Assembly (NCBI GenBank): GCA_016794565.1
Contig: JAEUHQ010000065.1
Coordinates: 53,244 to 117,243, forward strand
Length of the DNA: 64,000 nt
Direction of reading: 5' to 3'
Origin: Planctomycetota bacterium
Lineage (GTDB): Bacteria; Planctomycetota; UBA1135; UBA2386
Shown here: positions 10,358-19,284 of the stretch, one piece after another
Position numbering within the stretch: the stretch's first letter is position 1
How the letters are laid out: every line of letters starts with the position of its first letter
The notes under the pieces: model-generated
Seen by the model: the letters and a program-made list of their open reading frames with translations, nothing else
The model's database searches: none
Told to the model about the DNA's origin: nothing
Made by a program: the position numbers and the translations under genes

Positions 10358-13300
10358 TCAGCGGGCGAGGCGGTCGCGCAACGCGAGGCCGGCGCGATAC
10401 GCGTCGTCGTCCCACTGGTCGCGCTGGGCGTCGGGCCGCGCGGCCTCGAGTTTCGCGAGGCCCGCGGCGAGCTCTTCGCGTGCGGCGGTGTCGTCGCCGC
10501 GCAGGGCCGCGATCTCCGCGAGGCGCACCATCGACACACCCCAGGGTACGAGGAACCACGGATCGTCCGGGTTCTTCGCGACGTCGGCGTCGAGTTCCGC
10601 GACCGTGCTGCGATACAGCTCGGCGGCGCGCGCCCGGTAGTCGTCCGCGACCGCGGCATCCGCACAACCCGCCGCGGCGAGTCGCATGCTGTCGGCCGCG
10701 CGGCGGAACCCGAACCAGGTCGGCCGCGCCTTCAGGATCAGGTCCGCTGCGGCCACCGCCTCGGCCGGCTGCTTGCCGAGGAATGCGATCCTCGCGCGCA
10801 GCCATTCGATTTCGACGAGGCGCTTCCGGTGGTCGGGGAACGCCGCGACGATCGCGCGGGCGCGTTCCAGCCACGGCAGCGCAGCGCCTGGTTCGCCGGT
10901 GTCGACGTGCGTCCTGGCGATCGCGGTGAACGCCTCGATCTGGTAGCCGCGTCCGGTGTCGGTGACCTCCGTTTCGACGGGCACCAGCGCCTCCACTTCG
11001 CGCCACGACTGCGCGGCGGCGCCGTCCCCTCGCGACTCCTCGATGCCGGCGCGAAACGCGACGAGCTGCCAGCGTGGTACCCGGCTCGAGACCTTGAAGC
11101 GGTCGAGCATGGCGTCGTGCACGAAGGCGCGCGCGACGAGGTCGGCCGCCTCGGGCAGCAGGTGCAGACGCATGCGGTCGCGCAGCACGTACGCGAACGT
11201 GCAGAGACGCTGGACGAGCGAGGCGCGCGGCACGGGATCGTCGGGGAACTGCACGAGCATCGCTTCGATGGCCGCGATGGCGGCCCGGAACGCGGCGTCC
11301 GACGTCGCGAAGTCGTCGACGTAGTTGGACACGAAACCGAGCGTGTCCAGCGTCGCGACACGCTGGCGGTGCGCGGCGACGCGGCCGGGCTGTTCGCGGC
11401 ACCATTGCGCCGCGGCATCTGCCGCAGTGCGGAACTCGGCGATCGTCGCCTCGCGTTCGCCGAGCTCCCACCGGACCTTCGCGCGGAGGTGGTGGTAGTC
11501 GCTCGTCGCGCGCAGGCGGGCGTACCCCGTGGTCTCCAGCAGGTCGCCGATCCGATCGATCTGCGCTCGGGCGTCCGTGTGCCGCCGTTCCAGGAACAAC
11601 TGCCAGGCGAGGCCGATCACGGCCAGCACGTACTCGGGTTGTGTCGCGTCGCGAACGGCCGCATCGGCGCGGATCCCGTCGAAGAGCCGGATCGCGCGTT
11701 CGTACTCCGCGATCGACGTCGGGCGCTCCTTCCGGGGCACCACCGCCGCGCGTTCGCCGAGCGCGACGGCGAGCGGGCGTTGCCACGTCTTCGGATCCGC
11801 GGCGGCGCACGCCTCGAGCTGCTGCAGTGCTGCCCCGAAGCGTTCGTGTGCGGCGGCATCGTCGCCGGCGACCGCGATCGCGCGTGCGTCGAGCCGGATC
11901 GAACTGCCGAGCAGTCCGCGCCGCGCCACGTCGTCGGGCGCCGCATCGACGAGTCGCTGCGCGATCGCGATCGCCTGCGCCGCGGCCTTCCGGGCGGGTT
12001 CGAGTTCGCCGAGCAGGCAGTGGATCTCCGCGACGACGTTCAGGGCGTCGCACCGGTCGAACAGCAGGTCCACGTCGTCGGAGCGTGCGGCCGACAGGCG
12101 GTCGGCGAACGCCAGCGCTTCGGTCGCCAGGGCGCGGCGCACGGCGTCGTCGGGCGCAGTGCGCGCCCGCTGCGAGAGCCGCGCGAGGAAGGCGCGCGAG
12201 TCGGCGAGGCCCGCCGCCGTCTCGCGGCGCGCTCGTTCGACGAACACGGCCGCCGAGGTCGCCGACAGCAGGACCACGACCGCGGCGAGGACCGTGGCGC
12301 GATTGCGGCGTACGAACTTCCGTGTTCGGTAGGCGAGGGACGGAGGTCCGACGGACACCGTCTGCCCGCCGAGGTGGCGCTCGACGTCCGCAGCGAGGTC
12401 CGCGACGGCGGCGTAACGCTCGGCACGGTCGTGCGCGAGCGCCTTCAGCGTGATCCAGTCGAGGTCGCCGCGGAGCGCCGCGGCGAGGCGGTGTCGCGGT
12501 GCAGCAGTCGTGGATGCAGTCGTGGACTCGCCTCGGAGCGTCGTCACGCGCACGCTCGGTCGAACCGGTTCGGTGCGGCTCGTGGCGCCGCGCGGCCACG
12601 GGAGCGCGTCGGTGAGCAGTTCGTAGAGGATCACGCCGAGGGCGAACACGTCCGAGCGCGCATCGACCTCGTCGGTGCGGCCGGCGGCCTGCTCGGGGCT
12701 CATGTAGCCCGGTGTGCCGATCACACGACCGGCCTCCGTCCGCGGCGCGTCGTCGTCGGTGCGGTCGAGAGCCTTGGCGATGCCGAAGTCGATCACCTTG
12801 GGCTGCGGCCCGTCGGGCGTGTCGACGACCAGCACGTTCGCCGGCTTCAAGTCGCGGTGCACGATGCCGCGGGTGTGCGCGTGCGCGACGGCGCGGCACA
12901 CTTCGACGAAGAGGCGCAGGCGCTCCGCGTACGGCAGTTGGCGCGCGGTGCACCAGGCGTGGATCGGCGTGCCGTCGACGTACTCCATCACGAAGTACGG
13001 GCGACCGTCGGGCAGTTCCCCGGCGTCGAAGACCTGCGTGATGCCGGGGTGGTTCAACTGTGCGAGCAGCTGCCGCTCGGCGGCGAAGCGCTGCAGGGTC
13101 TTCGGGTCGCCGGCGCCGGGGCGCAGCACCTTCACCGCGACCTCGCGCACGATCGGCTGCTCCTGTGCGCAGAGGTAGACGAGGCCGAAGGCGCCTTCAC
13201 CGAGGCGGCGGAGCACGCGGTACCCGCCGACCCGGTGCGGAGACTCGTCGATCACCGGCTGCGTGCTCGTGGCGTCGAGGAGCCGCTCCACGCCGCCCAG

Positions 13301-13447
13301 GTCCGCGGCGAGCTGGCGAAGTGCGAACGCGCGTTCCGGGTGCTCGTCGACGAGCCGCGCCAGCTCGGCCGCGCGCGCCGGGCCGTTCGCAGCGAGAAGG
13401 CGCTCCGTCGCAGCGTCGGCGAGGTCGTCCGGCAGGTCCGCGGTCAT
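10358..13447 (-). CDS. Membrane-anchored Ser/Thr protein kinase with long C-terminal repeat region
   Basis: 1029-aa PknB-type kinase. A short N-terminal segment precedes the kinase domain (about residues 76-340): glycine loop GEGAFG near 83-88, lysine in VAVKVL near 106, HRDLKPAN at 197-204, DFG at 220-222 and GTPGYMSPEQ in the activation segment. All catalytic residues are present. One transmembrane helix follows near 385-405 (TVLAAVVVLLSATSAAVFV). About 620 residues rich in Ala/Arg helices come next, probably TPR-like and extracytoplasmic. It is the second gene of an operon with the ECF sigma factor at 13518, 70 nt upstream, an arrangement common in Planctomycetes. The kinase probably controls that sigma factor; this is inferred from context. 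Confidence 0.92.
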   Translation of the reverse strand: MTADLPDDLADAATERLLAANGPARAAELARLVDEHPERAFALRQLAADLGGVERLLDATSTQPVIDESPHRVGGYRVLRRLGEGAFGLVYLCAQEQPIVREVAVKVLRPGAGDPKTLQRFAAERQLLAQLNHPGITQVFDAGELPDGRPYFVMEYVDGTPIHAWCTARQLPYAERLRLFVEVCRAVAHAHTRGIVHRDLKPANVLVVDTPDGPQPKVIDFGIAKALDRTDDDAPRTEAGRVIGTPGYMSPEQAAGRTDEVDARSDVFALGVILYELLTDALPWPRGATSRTEPVRPSVRVTTLRGESTTASTTAAPRHRLAAALRGDLDWITLKALAHDRAERYAAVADLAADVERHLGGQTVSVGPPSLAYRTRKFVRRNRATVLAAVVVLLSATSAAVFVERARRETAAGLADSRAFLARLSQRARTAPDDAVRRALATEALAFADRLSAARSDDVDLLFDRCDALNVVAEIHCLLGELEPARKAAAQAIAIAQRLVDAAPDDVARRGLLGSSIRLDARAIAVAGDDAAAHERFGAALQQLEACAAADPKTWQRPLAVALGERAAVVPRKERPTSIAEYERAIRLFDGIRADAAVRDATQPEYVLAVIGLAWQLFLERRHTDARAQIDRIGDLLETTGYARLRATSDYHHLRAKVRWELGEREATIAEFRTAADAAAQWCREQPGRVAAHRQRVATLDTLGFVSNYVDDFATSDAAFRAAIAAIEAMLVQFPDDPVPRASLVQRLCTFAYVLRDRMRLHLLPEAADLVARAFVHDAMLDRFKVSSRVPRWQLVAFRAGIEESRGDGAAAQSWREVEALVPVETEVTDTGRGYQIEAFTAIARTHVDTGEPGAALPWLERARAIVAAFPDHRKRLVEIEWLRARIAFLGKQPAEAVAAADLILKARPTWFGFRRAADSMRLAAAGCADAAVADDYRARAAELYRSTVAELDADVAKNPDDPWFLVPWGVSMVRLAEIAALRGDDTAAREELAAGLAKLEAARPDAQRDQWDDDAYRAGLALRDRLAR

Positions 13448-13517
13448 GCCGATGCCGGGAACGGGAAGCGGCCTCGGGTCCTGGTCGCGGCCGACAAGAC
13501 GCGGAGCGACTGTCGTT

Positions 13518-14126
13518 TCATGACACCAGGTTCCAGCGGTCGACGTCGACGCCGCGCCGGCGCAGGCCGCGAACGAGCTGCAGCATCGCCCGCGCGAGCA
13601 ACTGTCGCGTCGCGTCCTCGGAGCGATCCATCAACTCCCCGATGACGCGGTGGGGCAGGTGGGCGAGGCGGGCCAGCGTGACGACCTCGCGGTGTTCCTC
13701 CGTGAGTTCGGCGAGCGTGTCGCGCAGCGCGCGGGCCGTCTCGTTGCCGATCGCGTCCTGGCTCGGGGTCAGCAGGTGCGCGATCGCGCGCAGGGAGTCG
13801 TCGGCCGGCGCCTCTGCTTCGCGTTCGACGTCCCGCTTGCCCGCGTGCAGGCGCCGGTGTCGTTCGCGCACCTTGTTCAAGGCGGCGGTGAACAGCCACG
13901 CGCGGAAGCGTTCGGCGCCGTGGAACGCGAACGAATCCCGCGCCGACAGCAGTTCGCGGCAGACCGACTGCACGACGTCGAGGCTCGATTCGCGCGCGCG
14001 GAGCTCGGCGCCGAGGCGCGCGTGCACGAACGCGTGCAGCTGCGGGAGGTGGTGCTGGAGCAGCGCATCGAGTGCCGCACCGTCGCCGCGGCTCGCGTCG
14101 TCGAACAGGCGCTGGTCGTCGTCCAC
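13518..14126 (-). CDS. ECF-type RNA polymerase sigma factor
   Basis: 202-aa sigma-70 family factor. Region 2 lies at roughly residues 25-95 (SSLDVVQSVCRELL then FRAWLFTAALNKVRERHR). Region 4 lies at about 135-190 (LTEEHREVVTLARLAHLPHRVIGELM). It resembles the planctomycetal ECF factors that travel with Ser/Thr kinases. The start is GTG 14126, chosen because a TACACT hexamer ends 6 nt before it, as in leaderless transcripts. It is followed after 70 nt by the kinase gene at 10358-13447, so it is probably regulated by phosphorylation rather than by an anti-sigma factor; no anti-sigma gene is adjacent. Confidence 0.9.
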   Translation of the reverse strand: MDDDQRLFDDASRGDGAALDALLQHHLPQLHAFVHARLGAELRARESSLDVVQSVCRELLSARDSFAFHGAERFRAWLFTAALNKVRERHRRLHAGKRDVEREAEAPADDSLRAIAHLLTPSQDAIGNETARALRDTLAELTEEHREVVTLARLAHLPHRVIGELMDRSEDATRQLLARAMLQLVRGLRRRGVDVDRWNLVS

Positions 14127-14132
14127 CGGGAC

Positions 14133-14138
14133 AGTGTA
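14133..14138 (-). promoter_or_regulatory. Candidate -10 (TACACT) of a leaderless sigma/kinase transcript
   Basis: TACACT on the minus strand is followed by 6 nt and then the GTG start of the ECF sigma gene. No Shine-Dalgarno sequence fits between them. No convincing -35 is seen 17 nt further upstream. Confidence 0.4.
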
Positions 14139-14180
14139 GTGCCCTGCCGCGGAGATCGCCTGTTCGTGAACCTCCCGGCG

Positions 14181-15797
14181 TCAGGGGCCGTCGGGGATCG
14201 TCGCGCTCGCGGTCAGCGCACCCTGCAGCGTGGCCTGGTCGAGCACGATCGCCTGCGCGTGCAGGTCCCGGCGCGGCGCCGACGGGTCCCGCGGGATCGT
14301 GACGTCGATGCGCCAGCGCCCGTCCGGGCCGGCGATCGTGTGCGGGCGGCCGGCCGCGACGAGGTCGAAACGCACGACACCGGCGCGCGGCGCGCCGAGG
14401 CCCGGCACGTCGACGAGCAGCGGGCCACACGGCGTGGCCAGCGGCGTCCGGAGCCGTTCCGTCGTCACGAACGCGACGACGAGGTCGCCCGGCTGTGCCT
14501 CGCCCGACAGCACGATGGTGCGCGCGGCGCCCTCACCCAAGCCTCGGGCGGCATCGAGGGGGCGCGCCGCGACGCGGACGATCCCGAGCGAACGGGCCCC
14601 GCTGCCGTCGACGACTTGCAGCACGTGATCGCCCGGCGGCAGGCGGGGCGGCACGGTCGCGCGGAGTTCCCCGTCGACCCGGCTGGCGCGGACCGGTCGT
14701 TCGCCGATCCAGACGCGCAGCGGCGCCGCTGCGTCGGCACCGGCCGCGACGACCACCGCTCCGTCGCGAAGATCGAGGAGCGGCAGGTTCGCGGGTTCGG
14801 GTGCCGCGGTGCCGCCGTCCACTCGCGCGCACAGTTCCGCGGCCAGCGCGGCGTACACGGTTCGGGTGGGGTGAACCCAGTCCATGAAGCACGCGGTCGA
14901 GTGTCCTGGCAACGGCGGCGCGCCGTCGGGATCGAGGCGTGCGCAGACCGCGGCGAGATCGACGAGTACGACGCCGGCGCGCTCCGCCGCGTGTTGCACC
15001 GCGGAGCGGTAGTCGCCGAGTCCTGGAAAGCGCCGCTGCGTGTCCGGCGGCTGTGACGGCACGATGAACGCGACCGTGGCGCCCATCGCCCGGCACCGCG
15101 CCGCCATGGCGCCGAGGCGGCGTTCGAACTCGTCGACGGGCACGCGCCGGCCGTCCGGCGCTTCCCCGCGCTCGAACGCTGCGCGGACCGGCGCGAGCCC
15201 GGGCTGGAAGAGGGCGTGCACCAGCACGAACAGGCGCGACACCGACAACCGCGCGGCGAGGGTCGCGTCGCTCGCGCCCGCGGCGGGTACGTGGTCGTTC
15301 CACGCGCCGCAGTAGAAGACGACGAGGTCCGGCGCGACGGCAGGCAGGATCCGCTCGAGCAGGCGCTCGTCCTGGAACGTCGAGTAGCCCGGCAGCGCGG
15401 CGAGGCCCGTGCGCACGGCCTTGTCGGGATGCACGGCCTGCATCGCGCGTTCGAGCCGCACGCCCCACGTCTCCTCCCACGCGACGCCGGCGCCGAACGT
15501 GCACGAGTCGCCGACAGCGAGGATGCGGTACTCGCCGGCCCGTTTGGGCTCCGCGAACCACGGGCCGCGCAGGCCGAGCCCGTTCGCCTCCGGGTGGCGC
15601 GGCGACAGGAGCCAGAACAGCTCCGGGTCGCTGCGGAACTCGTCGGGCGAGAAGTCCTGCGCCGACAGGAACAGGCGACTCGTGTCGGGCAGGCCGAGGA
15701 TCCGGACGGCGACCTCGCCGGCGACGAGCGCGACGACGCATCCGACCGCGACGGCCAGCACACGCCGGCGGATCCGGCGTCGTCGCGGCGCCGTCAC
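14181..15797 (-). CDS. SGNH/GDSL-family hydrolase, membrane anchored
   Basis: 538-aa protein with an N-terminal signal anchor (about residues 10-30). The SGNH hydrolase domain shows the nucleophile block AVGDSCTFG near residue 100, the block III GAWND near 175, and the DxxH pair in DWVHPT near 305. These are the catalytic Ser, oxyanion Asn and Asp/His. The C-terminal 200 residues look like beta-rich accessory domains. The start is GTG 15797, overlapping the stop of the dioxygenase gene by 4 nt (GTGA), so the two are translationally coupled. An esterase/acetylesterase acting on an envelope polymer is plausible; the substrate is unknown. Confidence 0.85.
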   Translation of the reverse strand: MTAPRRRRIRRRVLAVAVGCVVALVAGEVAVRILGLPDTSRLFLSAQDFSPDEFRSDPELFWLLSPRHPEANGLGLRGPWFAEPKRAGEYRILAVGDSCTFGAGVAWEETWGVRLERAMQAVHPDKAVRTGLAALPGYSTFQDERLLERILPAVAPDLVVFYCGAWNDHVPAAGASDATLAARLSVSRLFVLVHALFQPGLAPVRAAFERGEAPDGRRVPVDEFERRLGAMAARCRAMGATVAFIVPSQPPDTQRRFPGLGDYRSAVQHAAERAGVVLVDLAAVCARLDPDGAPPLPGHSTACFMDWVHPTRTVYAALAAELCARVDGGTAAPEPANLPLLDLRDGAVVVAAGADAAAPLRVWIGERPVRASRVDGELRATVPPRLPPGDHVLQVVDGSGARSLGIVRVAARPLDAARGLGEGAARTIVLSGEAQPGDLVVAFVTTERLRTPLATPCGPLLVDVPGLGAPRAGVVRFDLVAAGRPHTIAGPDGRWRIDVTIPRDPSAPRRDLHAQAIVLDQATLQGALTASATIPDGP

Positions 15798-16765
15798 GGC
15801 AGGCGCTCGCCGCGCTGCAGGCGGTTCTCGTTCGCGGGGTCGGTGGGGTCGTGGTAGACGAGCCCGCCGTTGACGCGTTCGACGACCGGTTTCTTCGACG
15901 GGTCGCGGTAGTGGCGGCGGAACGTGCGCGGCATCGAGTAGTGCGTCACGTGCGACTTGCGGGTCAGCGACGTGTCACCGACCGGCGAGCCGCCGTGCGC
16001 GAGTGCTGCGTGCCACACGAAGACGTCGCCCTTCTTCGGGCAGAACGTGCGCGGTTCGAGTCCCGCTGCTTCGCAGTGGCCTTCGATGTGCGCGGCGAAC
16101 TGCTGGTCGGTCGCGGTCGACCCGGAGCGGCGGTAGATGCCGTTGCCCCAGTCGAACATCGGCATCGCGTGCGAGCCCGGCACGTAGCGCAGCGGGCCGG
16201 CGCGCGGGTCGATGTCCTCGAGCGCGATCCACGCCGCCGCGAGGTGGGAGGGGTTCTCCGCGATCACGTACGCGTGGTCCTGGTGGAGGAGCTGCTGGCT
16301 GCCTTCGAGGAACGTCAGCGACTGCATCATCACGATCTCGCTGCGGAACACGTGGCCGAGGAAGTCGAGCACGCTGCGATGCAGCGACAGCTTCTTGCCG
16401 GCCACCGACGCGTGGTGCAGGTCGACGAAGCGCATGCGCTGGCCGAAGAAGAACGCCGGGTCCGCGTCCCTGATCTTCACGTGGTCGTACTTGTCGCTGA
16501 GCACGAGGCTCGAGAAGGCGCGGTGGTTGCCCAGCACTTCGTCGATGTCCGCGAGGAACGCGTCGACGAGCTCGTGTTCGATCGCGCTCTCGAGGACGAC
16601 GTAGCCGTGCGCCATCCAGTCGAACAGCCGTTGCCGCAGCACCGCGCGCGCGGCGGCGTCGATCGGCTGGGCACGCACGTGGTCCTCGATCGCGTAGCGC
16701 ACTTCGTCGATCCACGGCAGGCGCTTCCGCTTGAAGTCGAGCTGGCCGTGCCGTCGGTCGAACAT
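15794..16765 (-). CDS. Phytanoyl-CoA dioxygenase (PhyH) family protein
   Basis: 323-aa Fe(II)/2-oxoglutarate-dependent oxygenase. The metal-binding HxD is seen in LLHQDHAYV, followed by the family's AAWIALEDIDPRAGPLRYVPGSH segment. The distal His is in ALAHGGSPV and an Arg suited to 2-oxoglutarate binding in LTRKSHVTHYS. The length is normal for the family. The ATG at 16765 lies at the start of conserved sequence, although the open frame runs on to 17668. It is first in an operon with the SGNH hydrolase. PhyH members hydroxylate very varied substrates, so the substrate cannot be named. It is divergent from the polyferredoxin gene. Confidence 0.88.
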   Translation of the reverse strand: MFDRRHGQLDFKRKRLPWIDEVRYAIEDHVRAQPIDAAARAVLRQRLFDWMAHGYVVLESAIEHELVDAFLADIDEVLGNHRAFSSLVLSDKYDHVKIRDADPAFFFGQRMRFVDLHHASVAGKKLSLHRSVLDFLGHVFRSEIVMMQSLTFLEGSQQLLHQDHAYVIAENPSHLAAAWIALEDIDPRAGPLRYVPGSHAMPMFDWGNGIYRRSGSTATDQQFAAHIEGHCEAAGLEPRTFCPKKGDVFVWHAALAHGGSPVGDTSLTRKSHVTHYSMPRTFRRHYRDPSKKPVVERVNGGLVYHDPTDPANENRLQRGERLP

Positions 16766-16846
16766 GGCCGGGCAGCATCGCGGCGCCGGCCCGACGCGAC
16801 AAGTTGCGTCCGCCGAAGGGCGCTTGCCCCGTTGGTGCGTGCCCCG

Positions 16847-16852
16847 TAGCAC
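16847..16852 (+). promoter_or_regulatory. Candidate -10 (TAGCAC), near-leaderless
   Basis: TAGCAC, within GTAGCACTGC, lies 7 nt before ATG 16860; no ribosome-binding site is present. Confidence 0.35.
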
Positions 16853-16859
16853 TGCATCG

Positions 16860-18461
16860 ATGAGCCCGGCTCCAGCCGTTCCGCCGACGCCCGCGCGCGA
16901 CGTCCACGCTTCGTTGCCGCGCGTCGACCGCCACAAGCCGAAGTGCGGACCGGCGCGGCCGTCGAACGTCTCGCGGCGCCGCGCGTACGTGCTCATCGGC
17001 GTGCACGTGCTGATCGGGCTGCACTTCCTGCACTGGGCCGTCACGGGGAAATCGGTGTCACCGGTCGAGCCGTCGGAGGCGATGCAGACGGTCGAACTCG
17101 GGCGCATCAACGCCGGCTTCCTCCTGTTCACGGCGCTGATCGCAGGCACGCTGGTGTTCGGTCGCTGGTTCTGCGGCTGGGCGTGCCACATCGTCGCGCT
17201 CCAGGACCTGTGCGCGTGGCTGCTCGGCAGGATCGGGCTGAAGCCGCGGCCCGTGCGCTCCCGTCTCCTCGTGCTGGCGCCTTGGCTCGTCGCGGGCCAG
17301 ATGTTCGCGTGGCCGATCGTGCAGCACTGGCTGTTCCCCGCCGAGAAGACGCTGCCGCGCGTCGCCGACTGGCAGCTCGAGGTGATGTCCACCGATCTGT
17401 GGGCGACGTTCCCGAAGTGGATCATGGCGCCGATGTCGGTGCTCGTCGTCGGGTTCCTGATCGTGTGGTGGCTCGGCGCGAAGGGATTCTGCACGCACGG
17501 CTGTCCGTACGGCGCGTTCTTCGCGGTCGCCGACCGCTTCTCGCCGATGCGCATCAAGGTGACACCGTCGTGCGATGCGTGCGGGCATTGCACGACCGTC
17601 TGCACGAGCAACGTGCGCGTGCACGAAGAGGTCGCGAAGCACGGCCGCATCGTCGACCCCGGCTGCATGAAGTGCCTCGACTGCGTGTCCGTGTGCCCGA
17701 AGGAGGCGCTGCACTACGGCATCGGCAAGCCCGCGTTCTTCGCGACGAGCCAGCAGCGTGTGCAGGCGCGGTCGGACTTCACGTGGCCCGAGGAGATCGC
17801 GGTCGCGCTCGTCGCCTTCGTCGCGACCCAGTGGACCTTCCGCGGCGCCTGGTTCGGCGAGGGTGTTCCGTTCCTGCTCTCGGTCGCGACCGGCGTGATC
17901 ACCGCGGTGTTCGTGCTGCTCGTCTGGCGGCTCGTGCGCCGACGCGACGTCACGTTCCAGCACACCGTCCTGAAGGAGGGCGGGCGCCTCACCCACACGG
18001 GCCGGTGGGGCGGTGCCCTGCTCGTCGGCTGGCTGCTGTTCACTGCGCACACGTTCGTCGCGCAGCGGCTGAAGGACGCCGCGATCGCGGAGTTCCGCGC
18101 CCTGGCCGCGCCGGGTGCTTCGGCGGTGGCTCCCGCGGCACTGCAGAGCGTGCTCGCGACGACGGAACGTGCTCACGCATGGGACCTCGTCGACGATCCG
18201 GTGGTCGGCGAGATGCGCGCGCTGTTGCTGCGGCGCCTCGGTCGTCATGCCGACGCCGAAGCGGCGTTCCTCGCGGTACTCGACGCCCGCGGCGGCTTCA
18301 GCTACGCCGAGTCTGACCTGATCCTCGCGTCGTACTTCATGGACCCGGCGCGGCGCCGCTACGACGAGGCGGAGCGGCTGATCGACGCGGTGCTCGCGCG
18401 CATGCCCGACCATTCGCAGGCGCGCGAGATGAAGAAGTTCCTCGTGCAGCGCCGGAAGTGA
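16860..18461 (+). CDS. NapH/CcoG-like membrane polyferredoxin with TPR-like tail
   Basis: 533-aa membrane iron-sulfur protein. Membrane helices include VLIGVHVLIGLHFL and FLLFTALIAGTLVFG. Cysteine motifs FCGWACH and FCTHGCPYGAFF are typical of the NapH/NosR/CcoG group. Two [4Fe-4S] ferredoxin clusters follow near residues 240-290, the first as CDACGHCTTVC and the second as CMKCLDCVSVCP. A further helix pair is followed by about 120 soluble residues with helical repeat character (AEAAFLAVLDARGGFSYAESD), probably TPR. Likely role: electron transfer across or along the cytoplasmic membrane. Neither nap, nos nor cco genes are adjacent, so the partner is unknown. Confidence 0.85.
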   Translation: MSPAPAVPPTPARDVHASLPRVDRHKPKCGPARPSNVSRRRAYVLIGVHVLIGLHFLHWAVTGKSVSPVEPSEAMQTVELGRINAGFLLFTALIAGTLVFGRWFCGWACHIVALQDLCAWLLGRIGLKPRPVRSRLLVLAPWLVAGQMFAWPIVQHWLFPAEKTLPRVADWQLEVMSTDLWATFPKWIMAPMSVLVVGFLIVWWLGAKGFCTHGCPYGAFFAVADRFSPMRIKVTPSCDACGHCTTVCTSNVRVHEEVAKHGRIVDPGCMKCLDCVSVCPKEALHYGIGKPAFFATSQQRVQARSDFTWPEEIAVALVAFVATQWTFRGAWFGEGVPFLLSVATGVITAVFVLLVWRLVRRRDVTFQHTVLKEGGRLTHTGRWGGALLVGWLLFTAHTFVAQRLKDAAIAEFRALAAPGASAVAPAALQSVLATTERAHAWDLVDDPVVGEMRALLLRRLGRHADAEAAFLAVLDARGGFSYAESDLILASYFMDPARRRYDEAERLIDAVLARMPDHSQAREMKKFLVQRRK

Positions 18462-18508
18462 CCGCGCGCCGTCCGCCCGGTTCTGGCGCCGGCGCGGCCC
18501 GAACGGTG

Positions 18509-18514
18509 TAGTGC
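18509..18514 (+). promoter_or_regulatory. Candidate -10 (TAGTGC)
   Basis: TAGTGC lies 10 nt before ATG 18525 in a 63-nt gap with no ribosome-binding site. It resembles the hexamers before other starts in the window. Confidence 0.3.
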
Positions 18515-18524
18515 CGCGCCCACG

Positions 18525-19262
18525 ATGATCGCGTTCCTCGACGACACTCCGACCTGGACGCGCATCCTGCAGATCGTCCTGCTCGACATCCTGCTCGCCG
18601 GGGACAACGCCGTCGTCATCGCGCTCGCGGTGCGCCTCCTGCCGCCGCGCGAACAACGGCTCGGACGCCTGTGGGGAACGGCGGGTGCAGTGGGGCTGCG
18701 TGTGCTGTTCCTCGCGCTGGCGACGTGGCTGCTCGCGATCCCCTGGCTGCAGTTCGTCGGGGGACTCGTGCTGCTGTGGATCGCCTACGAACTGCTCGCG
18801 CCGAAGGAGCACGGGCCGATCGAGCCGCCGAGCGGGCCGCAGGCTGCGCCGGACGACGGGGAGCCCGAAGTGGCCGCGGCGAAGTCGCTGCGTTCGGCGA
18901 TCCGGATCATCGTCATCGCCGATGCGTCGATGAGTCTCGACAACGTGATCGCGGTGACGGGCGCGGCGCACGGCCATCTCGGACTCGCGATCGCGGGCAT
19001 CGCGCTGTCGATTCCGCTCGTCGTGTGGGGCAGCCAGATCCTCGGCCGCATCATGGCGCACCATCGCTGGGTCGTGTGGCTCGGCGGCGGCGTGCTCGGC
19101 CACGTCGCGGGCGTGCTGCTGCTCGAAGAACCCGAGATCGTCGCGCGGTTCGGTCCGTCGGCGCACGTGCACTGGCACCCGCTGCCGGTGGCGCTCGCGG
19201 TCGGCTTCACGCTGTTCGGATGGTGGGCGAGCCACCGCGGTCGCCGCCGTGGTACTGCGTGA
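18525..19262 (+). CDS. TerC-family (YjbE-like) integral membrane protein
   Basis: 245-aa protein with about seven hydrophobic segments. It carries the two family signatures: DILLAGDNAVVIALA in the first helix and ASMSLDNVIAVTGAAHG about 125 residues later, each with the conserved Asp-Asn pair. A charged loop at about 88-115 separates the two halves. TerC proteins have been linked to metal-ion (manganese) export and membrane insertion of exoenzymes; which applies here cannot be told. It lies 23 nt from the end of the convergent symporter gene. Confidence 0.88.
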   Translation: MIAFLDDTPTWTRILQIVLLDILLAGDNAVVIALAVRLLPPREQRLGRLWGTAGAVGLRVLFLALATWLLAIPWLQFVGGLVLLWIAYELLAPKEHGPIEPPSGPQAAPDDGEPEVAAAKSLRSAIRIIVIADASMSLDNVIAVTGAAHGHLGLAIAGIALSIPLVVWGSQILGRIMAHHRWVVWLGGGVLGHVAGVLLLEEPEIVARFGPSAHVHWHPLPVALAVGFTLFGWWASHRGRRRGTA

Positions 19263-19284
19263 GCAACCGGCCGGTCGGGTGCGA

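Noticed and set aside
10346..10361. CTGATCG/CGATCAG inverted repeat between convergent genes
   Set aside because: It overlaps both stop codons, has a 2-nt loop and no T-tract. It is too weak to call a terminator.
8019..12953. Minus-strand open frame of 1644 codons
   Set aside because: It runs antisense through the third propeller and out of frame through the kinase gene. It is low-complexity and Arg-rich and has no start context.
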